Positions 22,204-33,975 are shown, counted from the first letter of the stretch. The stretch: 64,000 nucleotides of DNA from Acanthosepion esculentum (GCA_964036315.1 OZ038487.1:57876842-57940841); one strand, 5' to 3'. The notes: a model not told the origin generated them from the letters alone. A program made the numbers and translations.

Positions 22204-22600
22204 AGGGGCCGTTAGCCAGCGCTTTCTGGCAGTTGACGTATGTGTAATAACGTGTACGGACCAGACTGCATTTCGAGAAAACAGATTAAAGCTTACTCCA
22301 ATTTTAAAACAAAACTCCTGAGAGCAACTTGAACACTGCCAAATTTAAAGTCAGAACTAATATCAAATTCATGGTGAAGCATTATTGGAAGAATACGCGC
22401 TTCAGGAAAGTTTATGGAGATAATTCCCAAAAGACACCAGCATGTTAGAAGGAGATAAACTGTTTCAAAGTCGACAATGCGCAGTTGAAGATCCCGAACG
22501 GATAGACAGAACATCATCACCAGTTTGCTAGAAAAAACAAACAAACAAAAAAAAACAAAAAAAAAAAAAACAACAAAAAACAACAACAACAAAAAAAACG
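22202..22600. other. Unassigned sequence ending in a poly-A/CAA tract
   Basis: 22202-22530 is not recognised. 22530-22598 is A-rich (AAAC/AAC units), which could be the tail of a retroposed sequence on the plus strand, but no target duplication was found. Confidence 0.4.
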
Positions 22601-23549
22601 ATGCAATTTGAGATATAACCGAAGGTTATCGACGATCAACAAACAGAAATAATAGACAACTCAGTTTTTCAGGCCACGCATTTTTCTTTTTAAAGAAGTG
22701 ATGGATTTTTATTTATTAATCCTACATATTTTATTACTTAAATATTATATAAGATACCCATATTTGAGTAGACGCCACCTTTATTTATCAAAGAGTATAG
22801 TTATTTATTTTCGTCTACCGGCCTGAATATTCAGAAATCTTATGACAATTAAAATTCTAAAATCATGTTAGTAGACTCAATGTAAGAGTTTCACAAAATT
22901 ACAATAACAGAAAAAGGATGGTTGGTTGGTTAATTTTATTTAGCGGCATGTCGAAACCTCTATGGGTTATTTAACGCTGAAATCTAAATAATTTGAACAC
23001 AATTATATGGCTTCATCTAAATATATTTTAACGCAGTTATACGCCTTCAACTGCAAATAAAATGTATTGTTGGTCATTTTGCTTTAAAAATGCATTGTTG
23101 ATCAGTTCTTTTATATAAAAATGTATTGTGGTATTTTTACTATAAAAATCGGTTTTTTTATACTTTCATAGAATACCATTTTTGTTTGGGGGTTTCACTA
23201 TTTACCCCTAGCTGCTATTGCCCCCAGTCAGAGTGGACTTGCGAACAACAACAATTAAGGGGTGGTTTCACGCTCCTCAAACCTCCGATTTCACGATTAG
23301 AGGCCTTAAGGCCTCATGAATATTATCTTCATACTCAGGACTTAATAGAAAAAGAATAATTATAAAGAAACATGTAAAAGTATAATAGCATTAAGGATTT
23401 AAAATATAAAATTCTTATACGACGACATGGGCTTTTTTAAAGCGCCATGTATCATTGTTTTCTTTCTTTATTTTCTGTGAATTGCTATGATTCTTCAGAA
23501 GGATAATGCAGTTCCTTTTCCGTTACTTTTTCCACGGTTTATAAATGAA
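22601..23549. other. Unassigned spacer
   Basis: AT-rich with no recognised element; a frame at 23126-23359 has no recognised similarity. Confidence 0.45.
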
Positions 23550-23690
23550 GGGATAAAATTTCTCGAGACAGGTTGCCATCCAAGCCCTGAGATCCCAGTC
23601 TATTTGCACTTTAGACAATAGCTAATATGGGAGAAATGATAAATTCATGCCTTTCGCGAAGGTGTATTCAATAGACTAAGCAGGAATTTG
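23550..23690 (-). repeat. tRNA-type SINE family 1, partial
   Basis: The reverse complement gives AAAGGCATGAATTTATCATT, CTCCCATATTAGC and GCTTGGATGGCAACC. These parallel the body of the complete SINE at 51913-52222 (AAGGTATGAATCCTCTTTAT, TTGGATGGCAACTGG). Confidence 0.65.
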
Positions 23691-23929
23691 AGCAATTAAC
23701 CACTTTTATTCCGATAACTTTTACCCTGTTACGCTGTGCGCATACTACATGACGCGTAAGGGTTAATCAACAGGATTACTATATATTAAAGTAACACTTG
23801 TTTAAAAAACATTTCAAATCTCATATTTAAAGGCTTAATCAGCGTTGGGATAATTCACTGAGTTCCTTTTTGACAATGTGCAAACAAGTATTAATTTATG
23901 ATTATGCTACTCATAAACTGGGGTATCGT

Positions 23930-24157
23930 TGTTATTAAGTGTAATGGTAATTTGCCCACGCACGCATGGACTCTCCCAGCTATAAATAGGAGCAGGTACT
24001 GCCTTTTGGAGAGAGAAGTTTCCAACAATCAGCTTTGACAGTCGGACCGAACATTCTTGCTGTAATACTCTCGTTTGTATATGTTTGTATTAGTGTTTCT
24101 GTTAATATATTTGATTAGCTCAATTTCTCTCTTGTGTCTTTATTTCTGGTCCTAACA
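23930..24157 (+). mobile_element. LTR-like sequence
   Basis: Starts TGTTATTAAGTG, carries a TATA box CTATAAATAGG (23980-23990), and ends TTTCTGGTCCTAACA (TG...CA). The end resembles that of LTR family 2 (TTGGTCCTAACC...). No target duplication is visible, so the limits and the call are tentative. Confidence 0.45.
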
Positions 24158-24329
24158 TAAATTAATACATTGATCCATGCATAAATACTACTTATTAATA
24201 TAATTTTAAAATTATATTTAAACGTTCACATGTGAAAACTTAATTATAGTAAGGTTGTCATAGGAGAGTATGATAGTGGAACAAGCTTCCACTGTCTATA
24301 AAATGCTTATGTGGCATGCGTCTTAATGT

Positions 24330-24597
24330 AAGGTTTTATTGAATTTTAGAAAGTTATTTTAAATTTACTATTGATGTCATTCTTATATTTCTGATAGTAT
24401 CGTGAAATGAAAACAATTTTTTCAAATTTTGTAAGTTCATAAAAAATTTTTTCTTCAGAGAATATTTTTCTTATATGATTCATAAAAACATTTTAATGCT
24501 TTTCTAATTACAGAATGTCTTAGTTCTGTTGCGTTTTTTATTTTTCGATTCAGAGTAAATTTTCGGTATGACGCGGTGCTATTTTGAAGAAAAAAAA
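24330..24597. repeat. Dispersed direct repeat K, copy 1
   Basis: Matches 25993-26280 over about 270 bases: ATTGAATTTTAGAA, ATCGTGAAATGAAAA, CAGAGAATATTTT, TAATTACAGAATGTCTTAGT and GATTCAGAG. Class unknown. Confidence 0.75.
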
Positions 24598-25160
24598 TGA
24601 GTCCAGCTCCAAGCCGGAGAATAGTCGAGGACGGAAAGCTGGCGCCTCATGACCAGCTGTTTCAGGTAGATGGCGCTCGGCAGTCTAGTAAGGCAGTTTA
24701 TCTAGGGGAAGGTAACCCTGATTTCAAGCCTCCGCTGCTTTGCGGTCATATACTAAAAAGGGGAACGACTATGGAAGTATATCCAGACAGATAAAACCGG
24801 AGTGGAGCCCAGAAAGCGGTTGGCAGTCTACACTGACAACTTTCCAGCAACTCCTGCAGCCAAGCCCTCCCCAAATGTAATGCCCAATGTTCCTTTTGAT
24901 CTTATTGATACGGTCAAGATTGTGTGGGTGTTGGGTGGGGGCAGCTATTTGGGTAGTGCACGGACTTCATATACCATCGCCAGTCTATGTGAAGGAAAAC
25001 TCTGAATTCAAGCCACCTACTGCCTCAACATACCCATAGCAAAAGAAAAGGTAAACCATTTCACTATTCTGCCTTGAATGTCACCGTGAACCACAATTGT
25101 GAGATGGACGGGAGAAGTGACCAGATAGGCATAAAATGCACTAACTGAATAGATGAATGA
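24598..25160 (+). other. Unrecognised GC-richer insert-like sequence
   Basis: Begins right after repeat K copy 1 and differs in composition from its AT-rich surroundings. Two short plus frames (24597-24794 and 24802-25005) are separated by a stop and show no family I know. It ends in GATGAATGAATGAAG. It could be an unrecognised retroposon; I assign no function. Confidence 0.4.
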
Positions 25161-25254
25161 ATGAAGGTCTTAACAAAATATTTTCTTGTAACATCATCAG
25201 TAAACTAGTATTAATTTAATACATAAAGTTTACATCATGTAGCATTTCGACCTG

Positions 25255-25390
25255 ATGCAATTGTCATCAAGCTTGTCTCATTAGGTCTATTACGACTGAT
25301 TATAGAGTTTGATCCTTACTGGGGGATCCATACTTTCGGCCTTGTGTCACATCTAAGTTACGCTTAGTAAATCGCCATAAAGTGGCTGAT
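25255..25390 (+). repeat. tRNA-type SINE family 2, partial
   Basis: Shares AAGCTTGTCTC, ATTACGACTGA, GAGTTTGATCCTTACTGGG (B box), CATACTTTCGG and CACATCTAAGTTACGCTT with the two copies at 30494-30735. The A-box head is degraded. Confidence 0.75.
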
Positions 25391-25992
25391 CGGATTTCTA
25401 TTGTAATTAAATAATAAACTAGGAACCTTCACGAAAACGCGTTACCTAACGTTTAAAATGAATTATTAATAGTGAAAAATCTTTCTTGAAGCTTTTATCT
25501 TAGTTTTAATTTTAAGCTGACGGGTTAAATTTAATATTTCTAATCAACAAAATACTATGCTGTATTTCAAAACTAATTACAATTTATTGGAATAAATTGT
25601 TTTTTGAAATTTCTAAAATTCTTTATTTTGGTGCCATTTTTAGCAAAGTGTTATAAAAATGTAAATCTCGTTATTAAAAATCTTTCAAAAATAAAATATA
25701 TTTTCTGAAACTTTATTTGAGGAATATTAGCTGGATTAAAGTATAATTAATCTGGTTTGAAACAACTATTATTTTTAAAGGTTAAAATATCAAAGAATTC
25801 ATTTTTTTCAACTCGACGGTTGCTTGTTTATTGATGTGAACAGGTTTTTAACACCTCCATTACAGCCGATGACGGATAGATTATTATGTAATGTTGTTCT
25901 ACGGTTAGCCTTAAAAATATTTGAGGAATATAACGCAAACAACTTTTATGTACTCGGTAATCTTAAAAATTCAAGAAAATATTCTCCGTCAT

Positions 25993-26280
25993 GTATGGTT
26001 TAATTGAATTTTAGAACATTTTGGCTTTAAATTTACTATTGGTGTCGTTCTTATTTTCTCATATGTATCGTGAAATGAAAAAAAAATTTGTAAATTTTGT
26101 AAGTTCATCCAAATTTTTTTCTTCAGAGAATATTTTCCTTAATTTATATCATTTCTTAAAAAGCATTTTAAAGCTTTTCTAATTACAGAATGTCTTAGTT
26201 CTATTGCGTTTTTTTTAATGTTTTGATTCAGAGCACATTTTCGGTAAGACGGGGGTGCGATTTTGAAAAAAAATCGGTGA
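25993..26280. repeat. Dispersed direct repeat K, copy 2
   Basis: Same-orientation copy of 24330-24597, 1.66 kb away. Confidence 0.75.
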
Positions 26281-28285
26281 TTTAAATTCTTCAAAGTATT
26301 CTGCTTTAAATTAATATAGTCACTAAAAATTATCACATTGAATTTCTCAAGTTTTCATAAAATTAAGTAAGGGAGATGAAACGCATATAAAAAATATTTT
26401 AACCAAGATTTTCTAATAAAGAACATTTCCAAAATAATTTAATTCATTTGTGAATAAGTCCTGAAGATTTCATTAGAATCTGACAATTATTTGATTTTTT
26501 CAAGAATTTCTAAATTAATGTGTCTGCCACCGCAAAATGAGTCTAAAATTTGCTATGCTAAAAATTAGTACATTCGTTGACGCAAAATAAACAAGACTTT
26601 TAATCAAAATTTCGAATGTTCTAAAAAGGTGTAAAAAATTAATTAAATATTCAGAACAATGCTTTGTTCTATCCTCATAATAATGGCATAAAGATTTTGA
26701 CGATAAAACTATTTTTCCATTACGTTAGGAGCAAGATTTCATCACGGTATGCTGATTTTTTTAGCAATTTCATGGAGGTACCTTTAATAAACTGATGCAT
26801 TATGTCCGCATATCAATATAATTGGTAAAATACAATTCAAGGCCCTCATTTGAAAACCTCATTATCGCAAGGACTTAACAAAATTTTCATTTGTACAGTT
26901 GTCGTCATTTTTAACGGTAGGAACAATCGGATATACATCCATAGGCGTACGAACGGGAGATCAGTCACTCCCCAGGGTAAACGAATTGTACATTTTCAGG
27001 GCAAAAGTTGGTTATTTTCAGGGCAATTAAGAACATTTACAATGCAGATTTGCACCCCATTGTAAAATTACCTCCGTTACTCCTATGCTACTATTAATTT
27101 AAAATTATACTGAATAAAAACTAAAAATATATAAGGCGGGTCAGTATTTGACATCATGGCTGAACGACGATAAATAAACCCATGAAACTTTGGAAAAATG
27201 AAGAGAGTTCTAATGATTCGATGAGACTTCCACTTACACGATTATCAATGCCGATCTCAGGACTGGAGATGTAACTTATAATAAATATCACCCAATACAA
27301 GGCTCAAGAGTCACTCAAGTTAGGCGGATATTGCTAAAATGGTTATAATGAATGCTTGCAGGATATGTAAAGACAGAACATTATAAATAACGCAAGTGCG
27401 AATTGATGGTAAAAAGGAAAAGATTCATCAAATTATCGGCTCGCGATGAAAGTGTTGAAACTAAATGAGAGAGTAAAGACGATAAATAGCAGCATCACTC
27501 CTGAGAACTGAGCGTCGTGATAATACAAATCATCTTCATGGTAATTATCACACGTGGAGCGGCTCGAAAGACGATTATTGAATTAATTGATACCAAGAAA
27601 GAGTTTTAAAATTTCAGGTCCTAACCCCCGATCGAAGAATACTGTGTAGGATGTTGGAGATTTCAATAATCTTGCTGTTCCTCGATCACAAGTAACAACC
27701 GGATAATTCTAACATTAAATTAATAATGATGATACAAACACCAGAATCATTCGCAGATCGTAAATAAATAACACGGTGTTGTCGGGGCTTTCGAATTCAA
27801 TCCCAATCAATGTCAGATTACGAAATGAAGAGAAGGACATTTATTTTAGAATAGATGTCGCTGTACTTGCAAGCCATAGATCGAGACTGAAAGAACAAGA
27901 GTTGAATATACCTTGATCTTATGAGGGAATTGAACGAATTCTTTAACGTGAAATAGACAGTTATTGCTTCTGTCATTACAGATGAGATTAAATCAAGCCC
28001 AGGGTGGGTTGCAAAGAGATAAGGAGAAAAAACTGGAAACAGATGAAGAATTAAAACCAACCAACTTTCTTAAAACCAGCTAGAATACAAAAAGAGAGTG
28101 GTGTCCATTAGTTTTGGGGAAGAAACTGTATGAATTGAACTTCTTCCTGACAACAGAAGACGAACGGGATAAGGATGAGTCGACTCTGTTTAAGTAGCAC
28201 GGCGGGTCCTAGCTGTGAAGTTTTGGGCTGAAAGAACTGAAGAATAAAGAACAGGTTTCCTTCTCTTGGATTTGAATGGAAACTA
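26281..28285. other. Unassigned 2-kb spacer
   Basis: AT-rich to about 27100, then more balanced sequence. Only short frames on both strands, none recognised. This is the longest stretch in which I can identify nothing. Confidence 0.5.
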
Positions 28286-28289
28286 ACTG

Positions 28290-28720
28290 TTAATCGTTTT
28301 CTTCTGTATGCCGTGTCCCTTCAAGATGTAGGCGGCAATTTCTTATCCTTGTGATTTTGTCTTTTAACCATCACTGCTACTCTTTGTTCATCTATCCATT
28401 TACACAATCTTGTCAGATAGGATACTCGCTGTTTCCTACTTCCTCTCTTTCCTTCAATATATCCTGTAAGGTTCAATATATCCAAGCTGTCTTTCCTCAT
28501 TATGTATAACCAAAGATTTAAACTCTCTTTTTCTGATTCTACGTAGAAGTATAACGTATTTCCTCGTTACTCACATGTTCAATAGATGTTATTCCCCACA
28601 TACTTCTGTACGACCATATTTCTGTTACCTCAAGTCTCTTCTTCATCTGGGAGGATTCACTGCTATATAGCAGGACTGATATTACATAACAGTTCAGTAT
28701 TCTTTTATTTCTATCGAAAG
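28290..28720 (-). pseudogene. RTE-like LINE C-terminal fragment
   Basis: On the minus strand: MKKRLEVTEIWSYRSM, IEHVSNEEI, a KRE.KSLVIHNEE-type stretch, NLTGYIEGKRGSRKQRVSYL, and KGHG at about 28310. This is the usual order of the family's tail, as at 61049-61270. Several stops. Confidence 0.75.
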
Positions 28721-28869
28721 TATCATCTTTCTTAATACTTTTCTTCGCTTTAGGAAGTCAATTTCGTTATTCCATTGCGCCTTCGGTGTCATATATTGTA
28801 TACTGCTTTAAAAATGTATTTTATCATGAAATATTTGTCTCTTGTCGAGCTAGAAAATTTGAAATAAAG

Positions 28870-29090
28870 AAACATTGTCATTGTTTCACAAGTCTCTTGT
28901 TCATCTGAGATTTTCCACCATTCACTGCCATATAAGAGGACCGGTATTAAATAACAATTTAGTAATATTTTTTTTGTTTCATGATCCTTAATACTTTGCT
29001 TAACTTTTCAAAGACGTTATTAGCGATTTCAATGTACCTTATGATTTCTGTGTCCCATGTTCTGTCCCATGTTAAAAAACTTCTCAAATA
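28870..29090 (-). pseudogene. Second RTE-like LINE fragment
   Basis: Repeats the TCTCTTGTTCATCTGAGA...CACTGCCATATAAGAGGACC segment. Its sense continues to KHGTEIIRYIEIA-like sequence at 29040. It lies just upstream (in the coding sense) of the 28290-28720 copy and overlaps its content, so it is a separate insertion. Confidence 0.6.
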
Positions 29091-29230
29091 TTTAAATTTT
29101 CATTTTTCTTGATTTATGGTTGCATGTAAACAAGAAATACAACAATAATGAGAAAAATAATTCATATAGATAATTTAAAAAAAAACACTGAAAATAAAAA
29201 AACAAACAATTAAATTGTACATAAATACAT
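29090..29230 (-). repeat. AT-rich module shared with 14590-14730
   Basis: Second copy of the module, again directly joined to the RTE-like LINE segment. Confidence 0.6.
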
Positions 29231-29439
29231 TTTAATGTTGGTGTTGATCGTGACACTGCTCAGATACCTTTTCTTTTGCCATACATATCTTGGAAAGATA
29301 CTATATTTCCATGCATTCTTTGGAAAGATAGCGGAGTAGAATTCCATTTCTTTCTTCAAAATTTGGAATTAAGAGATTTTACTTATCTAAGATCGCTTTC
29401 AACCGAAAAACCACTTCTAAGATGCTATTTAATCCATAG

Positions 29440-29590
29440 CTAGGAGTTGTGAAAAATTATTTCATGCCTTTCCTACGGGCATTTGTGCAAAGCTGAACAT
29501 AACAGACAAGAGCGTCATTCGAACTCGACTCGCCGATTCCATTTACGGCACCGATATCCATTACACTACCTGCACCGCCTTCTGCACATG
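29440..29590 (-). repeat. tRNA-type SINE head
   Basis: The reverse complement has an A-box-like GGTAGTGTAATGGATATCGG and B-box GAGTTCGAATGACGC at suitable spacing, with a decayed body. Confidence 0.6.
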
Positions 29591-29937
29591 GATATTAGAA
29601 TAAAAAGAGAAATCGAAGTTTAATCTCCGCTTTAATTCCCTACACACTGATAATTATGAAATTACATATGGACAAATATGGTGTTTTCACAAATGTCAGG
29701 AAATATGTATATGTTCGCTTTCTGAGCATGAAACTTGGGTTTGAAGGTTACCTTGATGTTATCAATCTGGGGAAGGCGTCGATGATTTTGCTAGCATGAA
29801 ATCTCAAGTCATCGTGATCGAGGGGTTGACCGTGCTGACCTTGTTCAGAGTGTTGATCACGCCAGGTAAAGCGATTTCTCTCAGAAACTTAAACTCAGGT
29901 CTTTACAGCATAGTTTCAGTATAAACTACAGGTAGGC

Positions 29938-29939
<2 letters not shown>

Positions 29940-30001
<62 letters not shown>
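29940..30001. repeat. (TA)n microsatellite
   Basis: About 31 TA units, bordering the inverted hammerhead-like unit D. Confidence 0.95.
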
Positions 30002-30002
<1 letters not shown>

Positions 30003-30004
<2 letters not shown>

Positions 30005-30063
30005 ACGTTGATAGTACGACTCGGAATTTCATGCAAAAATGCAATCTTCAGGTGCAAAATACT
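30003..30063 (-). repeat. Hammerhead-like unit D, copy 1
   Basis: On the minus strand: CACCTGAAGA, then T-TGCA-TTTT-TGCA-T, then GAAAT and CCGAGTCG (core 30045-30051, GAAA 30027-30030). Core plus a four-pair stem II; stems I and III not evident. Lies next to a (TA)n array and is inverted relative to copy 2. Confidence 0.5.
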
Positions 30064-30321
30064 CATTAAAGCGTTATGAAGTTCGCGTTCTCGTGGTGTT
30101 GATTTAAATCTATGTATTAAGACTTGTTCATTTTATTATTGTTGCCTATAATATCAGAATTAAATATTTATAATTTATATCATTAAATTTCTTAAGTTGG
30201 AAAGACGAAAAATTTAAAACAAAATTATTTTAAATCATTTTAAAAAAAAATGAATTTTGTTCACAATTTACAAAGGAGAATTATCTAAATTGATACCAAG
30301 ACAAGGGAACCTAATGAGAAA

Positions 30322-30385
30322 GGACATTTTGCACCTGAAGATTGCGTGTTTGTATGAAACACCGAGTCGGGTTATTGACGTGAGA
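30322..30385 (+). repeat. Hammerhead-like unit D, copy 2
   Basis: CACCTGAAGA (core 30335-30341), a weaker stem, GAAAC (30356-30360) and CCGAGTCGGG. Forms an inverted pair with 30003-30063 around 260 bases of AT-rich sequence. Confidence 0.5.
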
Positions 30386-30443
30386 TATTATATATATTCC
30401 CTGATATATACTTAATAGTGCTGTTATATAACATTGAGGACTG

Positions 30444-30445
<2 letters not shown>

Positions 30446-30493
<48 letters not shown>
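30446..30493. repeat. (TA)n microsatellite
   Basis: About 24 TA units directly before the first SINE. Confidence 0.95.
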
Positions 30494-30495
<2 letters not shown>

Positions 30496-30633
30496 GCACC
30501 TCGAGGTGGTGTAATGGTTAGCAAGCTTGTCTTGCAAAAACTAATTATCACTGAGTAGTGAGTTTGATACTCACTGGGTGCCCCCTACTTTTGGTCTTGT
30601 AGCACATCTTAGCTACGCTTGGAAAATTACTTC
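30494..30633 (+). repeat. tRNA-type SINE family 2, copy 1
   Basis: Head GGGCACCTCGAGGTGG, A box TGGTGTAATGGTTAGCA, B box GAGTTTGATACTCACTG and acceptor-like GGGTGCCCC, then the body TTTTGGTCTTGTAGCACATC. The head folds roughly like a tRNA, but there is an extended non-tRNA body, so it is a SINE and not a tRNA gene. Confidence 0.8.
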
Positions 30634-30735
30634 GGGTCACCTCGAGGTGGTGTAATGGTTAGCAAGTTTGTCTCGCTAGATCAATTACGACTGAGTAGTG
30701 ATCCTCACTGTGTGCCCCCATACTTTCCCATATAT
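30634..30735 (+). repeat. tRNA-type SINE family 2, copy 2 (tandem)
   Basis: Restarts with GGTCACCTCGAGGTGGTGTA and runs to GTGTGCCCCCATACTTTCCC and a short TA run. Truncated at its 3' end. Confidence 0.8.
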
Positions 30736-31270
30736 ATATATATATACTTTCTGTGTGTATGTATGTTTGTGTGTTGTTGATTGTTGTGTGAGAACAAAAT
30801 GGCAAGTCTTCTCCTAATTTCTATATAAATGTTCTTTAGATATGTTTGCCAATGTAAACAAGACTTGGTTGGCACTATATAACCATTCTTGATAAAAATG
30901 CTATAAATGTAACTCAATTACTTTTAATAAAAAAAGAAAGAAGTCACGTGTGCTCGCAACTTAGTAAACTGATGATCCATCCTTACCGCAGATCTTAGTA
31001 AATACAATTTTCTCTTTTCTTAACTGCCAGGTATGTTCTCCATCCTACTAAAATGGAAGCATTTCTTTGGCATAATGAATTTGTTACTACCAATACTCTG
31101 ATGCTTTCAGACAAATTAAACTGCCAAATTATTTATTTCTGGAGTTTACCCCAGGTTAATGTGATCAAGAACGGGATGAAAACAATGAAACTACCTCAGG
31201 CATTAAAAACACAGGAAAATAAGTACAGGAAAGTTGATTTCTAAATAGTAATCTCTAGTAATTAATATAG
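30736..31270. other. Unassigned spacer
   Basis: No recognised element. Confidence 0.5.
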
Positions 31271-31289
31271 AGCTAGCAGACTATTTATT

Positions 31290-32140
31290 TCTTAGCAAGT
31301 CCGACAGATCCGACAAAGTAAACGTGACAACTACTCACAAGAAGTGAATCAATGGTTAACTGGCGACAAGAAATACCTTGTAAATAATAAGGGTTTCAAA
31401 ACAAAACTGCTTCCATTTAATCATCTCAGAGAACCCTTCCTACCTGCCATCAGTATGGATGATGCTAAACTCCAGAAGGCCAGCACTCTACGACTTTTTT
31501 TGACTAACATGAAATGGAGTGACTATATTGAATCACTTGCTAGGTCTGGTGCAAGGAAAGTTGGTTGACTGTGTGGTGCTAGAAAATTTCCCTTGACAGA
31601 ATCTATTTTGCACGGTTATATATCTACCATTCGCCGTGAATTGAATACTTCTACCTTATCTAGTCTTGTGCTCCTGTTGTACATCTCGTGATTCTCGAAA
31701 ACAAAAGCAGACACTGTAATGTCATCGATCCAACTCTGACATCACGATTTCAGTCGCTTTCTCACCGACGGGCCTGGCTTCCCTCTGGCTTCTCTAAAAA
31801 TATCTTCATGTTCTGATGAGCTTTTTTCCTTAGTGCCTCGACTACGTGAATTTAAGCGTACCACTAGATTGGCAACTAGTTCCCGCCGTTTTACTGTTGA
31901 ACTAGCTAGATGCAACTTGTATTCCAACAGTTTTTTTCCTCGTACTTCTTACCCGAGGAACTCTTTTCCGATTTTTTGCTGCCATGTCACCCACAATCTT
32001 CAAAAATTTAAATCGCCATCTGCTGTCTTTCTGAATTCCGTTTCTTTATTGTCCTTTTCCTCACTTCTCTTCACTAAAATAATAGCATTCTCTTTCACTC
32101 CTTTCAACGCACTGCCTTGCTTAGGGTGAAAAGATTAAAA
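31290..32140 (+). pseudogene. CR1/Jockey-like LINE C-terminal region
   Basis: The most readable plus-strand copy. It has YLPSVWMMLN-S (31440), the RDSRK region, and AFSPTGLASL, then in another frame PRLREFKRTTRLATSSRRF and TVELARCNLYSNSFFPRTS (31830-31950), ending with YNLQKFK-like and ...LPCLG. The final GGGTGAAAAGATTAAAAATG is the 3' terminus, also found at 62355-62380. Stops and shifts throughout. Confidence 0.8.
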
Positions 32141-32535
32141 ATGAAGTATTTTGGCTGGGCCTGGCTGCAGCTATTTCAACTGAAACAATAAATAACTATG
32201 TTGGCTGGACCAAACTTTAAATTCCTTCATGGAAGCATTCAACCAATCAAGAAGGCGAATAGCACTTTTGAAATAGCACTTTATGTTTATGTAATCCTGT
32301 AGAATCCGCTGAATAGTATAGGCCACACAATCAATACGTTAGGTGTTGCTGCTATAGTTTTGGGAAGTAGTTTTTCACGAATTAGTGTTTGAAAAGTCGA
32401 TATCATTGACATGATATGGACGTCTGAATAAATCAGAGGTGATTGAACAGTGTACGTTCAAAATGAAAATGGTTCCAATAGAAAAAGAATTAAATAGCAC
32501 ATATTAAAGTATTTTCTTTGGTGTTCTTCAAACCA
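32141..32535. other. Unassigned spacer
   Basis: Nothing recognised. Confidence 0.5.
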
Positions 32536-32539
32536 ACCT

Positions 32540-32542
32540 GCG

Positions 32543-32635
<93 letters not shown>

Positions 32636-32642
32636 GTATATC
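32540..32642. repeat. (CG)(CA)n(TA)n compound microsatellite
   Basis: Short CG run, about 50 bases of CA, then TA. Confidence 0.95.
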
Positions 32643-32890
32643 TCTAAAAGGTAATCTTTTTGGACCAACACTTCATCAGAAGAATCGTTGTCGGCTAGTA
32701 AAATGTTAACGAGGATCGTGGAAAATAGAGAAATTGGGAGGACACGAAAATACAATTTAATATTATTTAATATTAAAAATAGGAGAAGAAAAAATAAGAG
32801 GGGAAATAGCAAGAAAAAAGAGAATAAATAGTTCCAGTTAGTAGAAAAAGGAACATATAGATCACTGTAAAATAATAGTTTAGCAGACAT
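32643..32890 (-). repeat. TA-flanked unit E, copy 1
   Basis: Matches 51593-51870 in the same orientation: AAAGGTAATC, ATCAGAAGAATCGTTG, AATAAATAGTTCCAGT and TATCAGACAT-like end. Both abut a (TA)n array at the same end. The minus strand contains TTCTGATGAAGTGTTGG, a hammerhead-like CUGAUGA whose GAAA side is mutated here. Confidence 0.65.
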
Positions 32891-33039
32891 ATATTTCTAG
32901 AGGAAGTGTATCGCTGATCCGACTTCCTGGAGTCGACCTTTGAGGTCAGATGAAAGACAAAAGAAGGAAGTCGATTTTGATTGGCTGAACCAGAGTGAGA
33001 ACGATAGATAGAGAAAGGGATTTCAGGGAGTCGAGTCTA

Positions 33040-33745
33040 AACCGTCAAAAAATGTAGACGTGTTTCATTCGTGTCTAAGAGCCAGTTGAGGAGAGCGACC
33101 CCACAGGATAAATAGAATATGTATACAGATCTGGAAGAAATAAAGTCCCTGTATACAGCTCCTGTAAGACGTGCTGAGAGAACATATGGACCTACCTGAA
33201 TGTCAACTACAATTCCAGCCCACATATTAATCGTAAACTGATGCTGATTTGTACCATGGGCTTCCGATCCGTCCACAAATGTTGGTTGTGTAAATTTGTT
33301 ATTCTATCTCTTCCAAATGTTGACTCATCCGTAAGCAAGACTGAAGAGACAAACAAATCGGCAGTTTGTGAAATAAACCATCGGCAAATGTTCTCCCGTG
33401 GCGAGGGATCAGAGGGCAACTCCCACCCCACTTCGCACGTTCTAAATAATACGAATATAGGAGCTGCTCTTGAAGTACTCTCCGTGTGGTACTGTGAAAT
33501 GCACGACATGCCAATTTGAAGTGTTCTGATCTATGCATCTCCTCCGAAGACTGTAGAATGTGTTCTTCGTGGTCAGGCCTACGAGCGGATCCATAGATTG
33601 TGGTATCACGGATCCTGTCTCAGCAAAGCAACGAAAAACAGCAGCAAAGGTTGAATGACTCAGCTGCATTCGATCTGGAAACGCAATCAGATACAGCCGT
33701 GCAGCCTCGCGTTCAATACCATTCGGGCGTATATAAAAAGTATAT
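33040..33745 (-). pseudogene. DDE transposase relic (DUF4817-type N-terminus)
   Basis: On the minus strand from 33745: EAARLYLIAFPDRMQLSHST and FAAVFRCFAETGSV, an N-terminal domain like that of a Tc1-like DDE family common in insects. After shifts come LLTDESTFGRDRITNLHNQH (33330-33280), containing a catalytic Asp in TDE, and LWTDRKPMVQ. Then the INLWAGI-VD region and YVL-ARLTGAVYRDF toward 33130. Frameshifts split it into at least four pieces. Frames on the plus strand here are shadows. Confidence 0.75.
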
Positions 33746-33894
33746 ATCTATCTGCCCTCGGTATGAATATTCGGCCATTTTTATACGGAACACTTCTCAG
33801 TTAACTTTTATGGGGAACCCGACCCCAAAGTTTGTAAAAATATTTTCGATACACCCCCTCTCTCTCTCTCTATATATATATATGAAGAAAATTG

Positions 33895-33975
33895 GCCCTA
33901 CCCAGAACTTGAAAACGGCTCAAGAATTAGCCGAAAGCGCCCAGGAAAATAGTTATTATGTTCAGTTTCTACACT
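33895..33975 (+). repeat. Hammerhead-like unit F, copy 1
   Basis: TTGAAAA-C-GGCT...AGCC-GAAAGCG at 33909-33938. The same arrangement, with TGGCT...TAGCC-GAAAGCGC, is at 52468-52496. Core degenerate; stem II and GAAA kept. A short TA run precedes it. Confidence 0.4.

Noticed and set aside
30494..30735. Two tRNA genes
   Set aside because: The heads are tRNA-like, but each continues into a shared non-tRNA body also present at 25255, so they are SINEs.
33241..33519. 92-residue plus-strand frame
   Set aside because: Antisense to the DDE transposase relic, which has recognisable motifs on the other strand.
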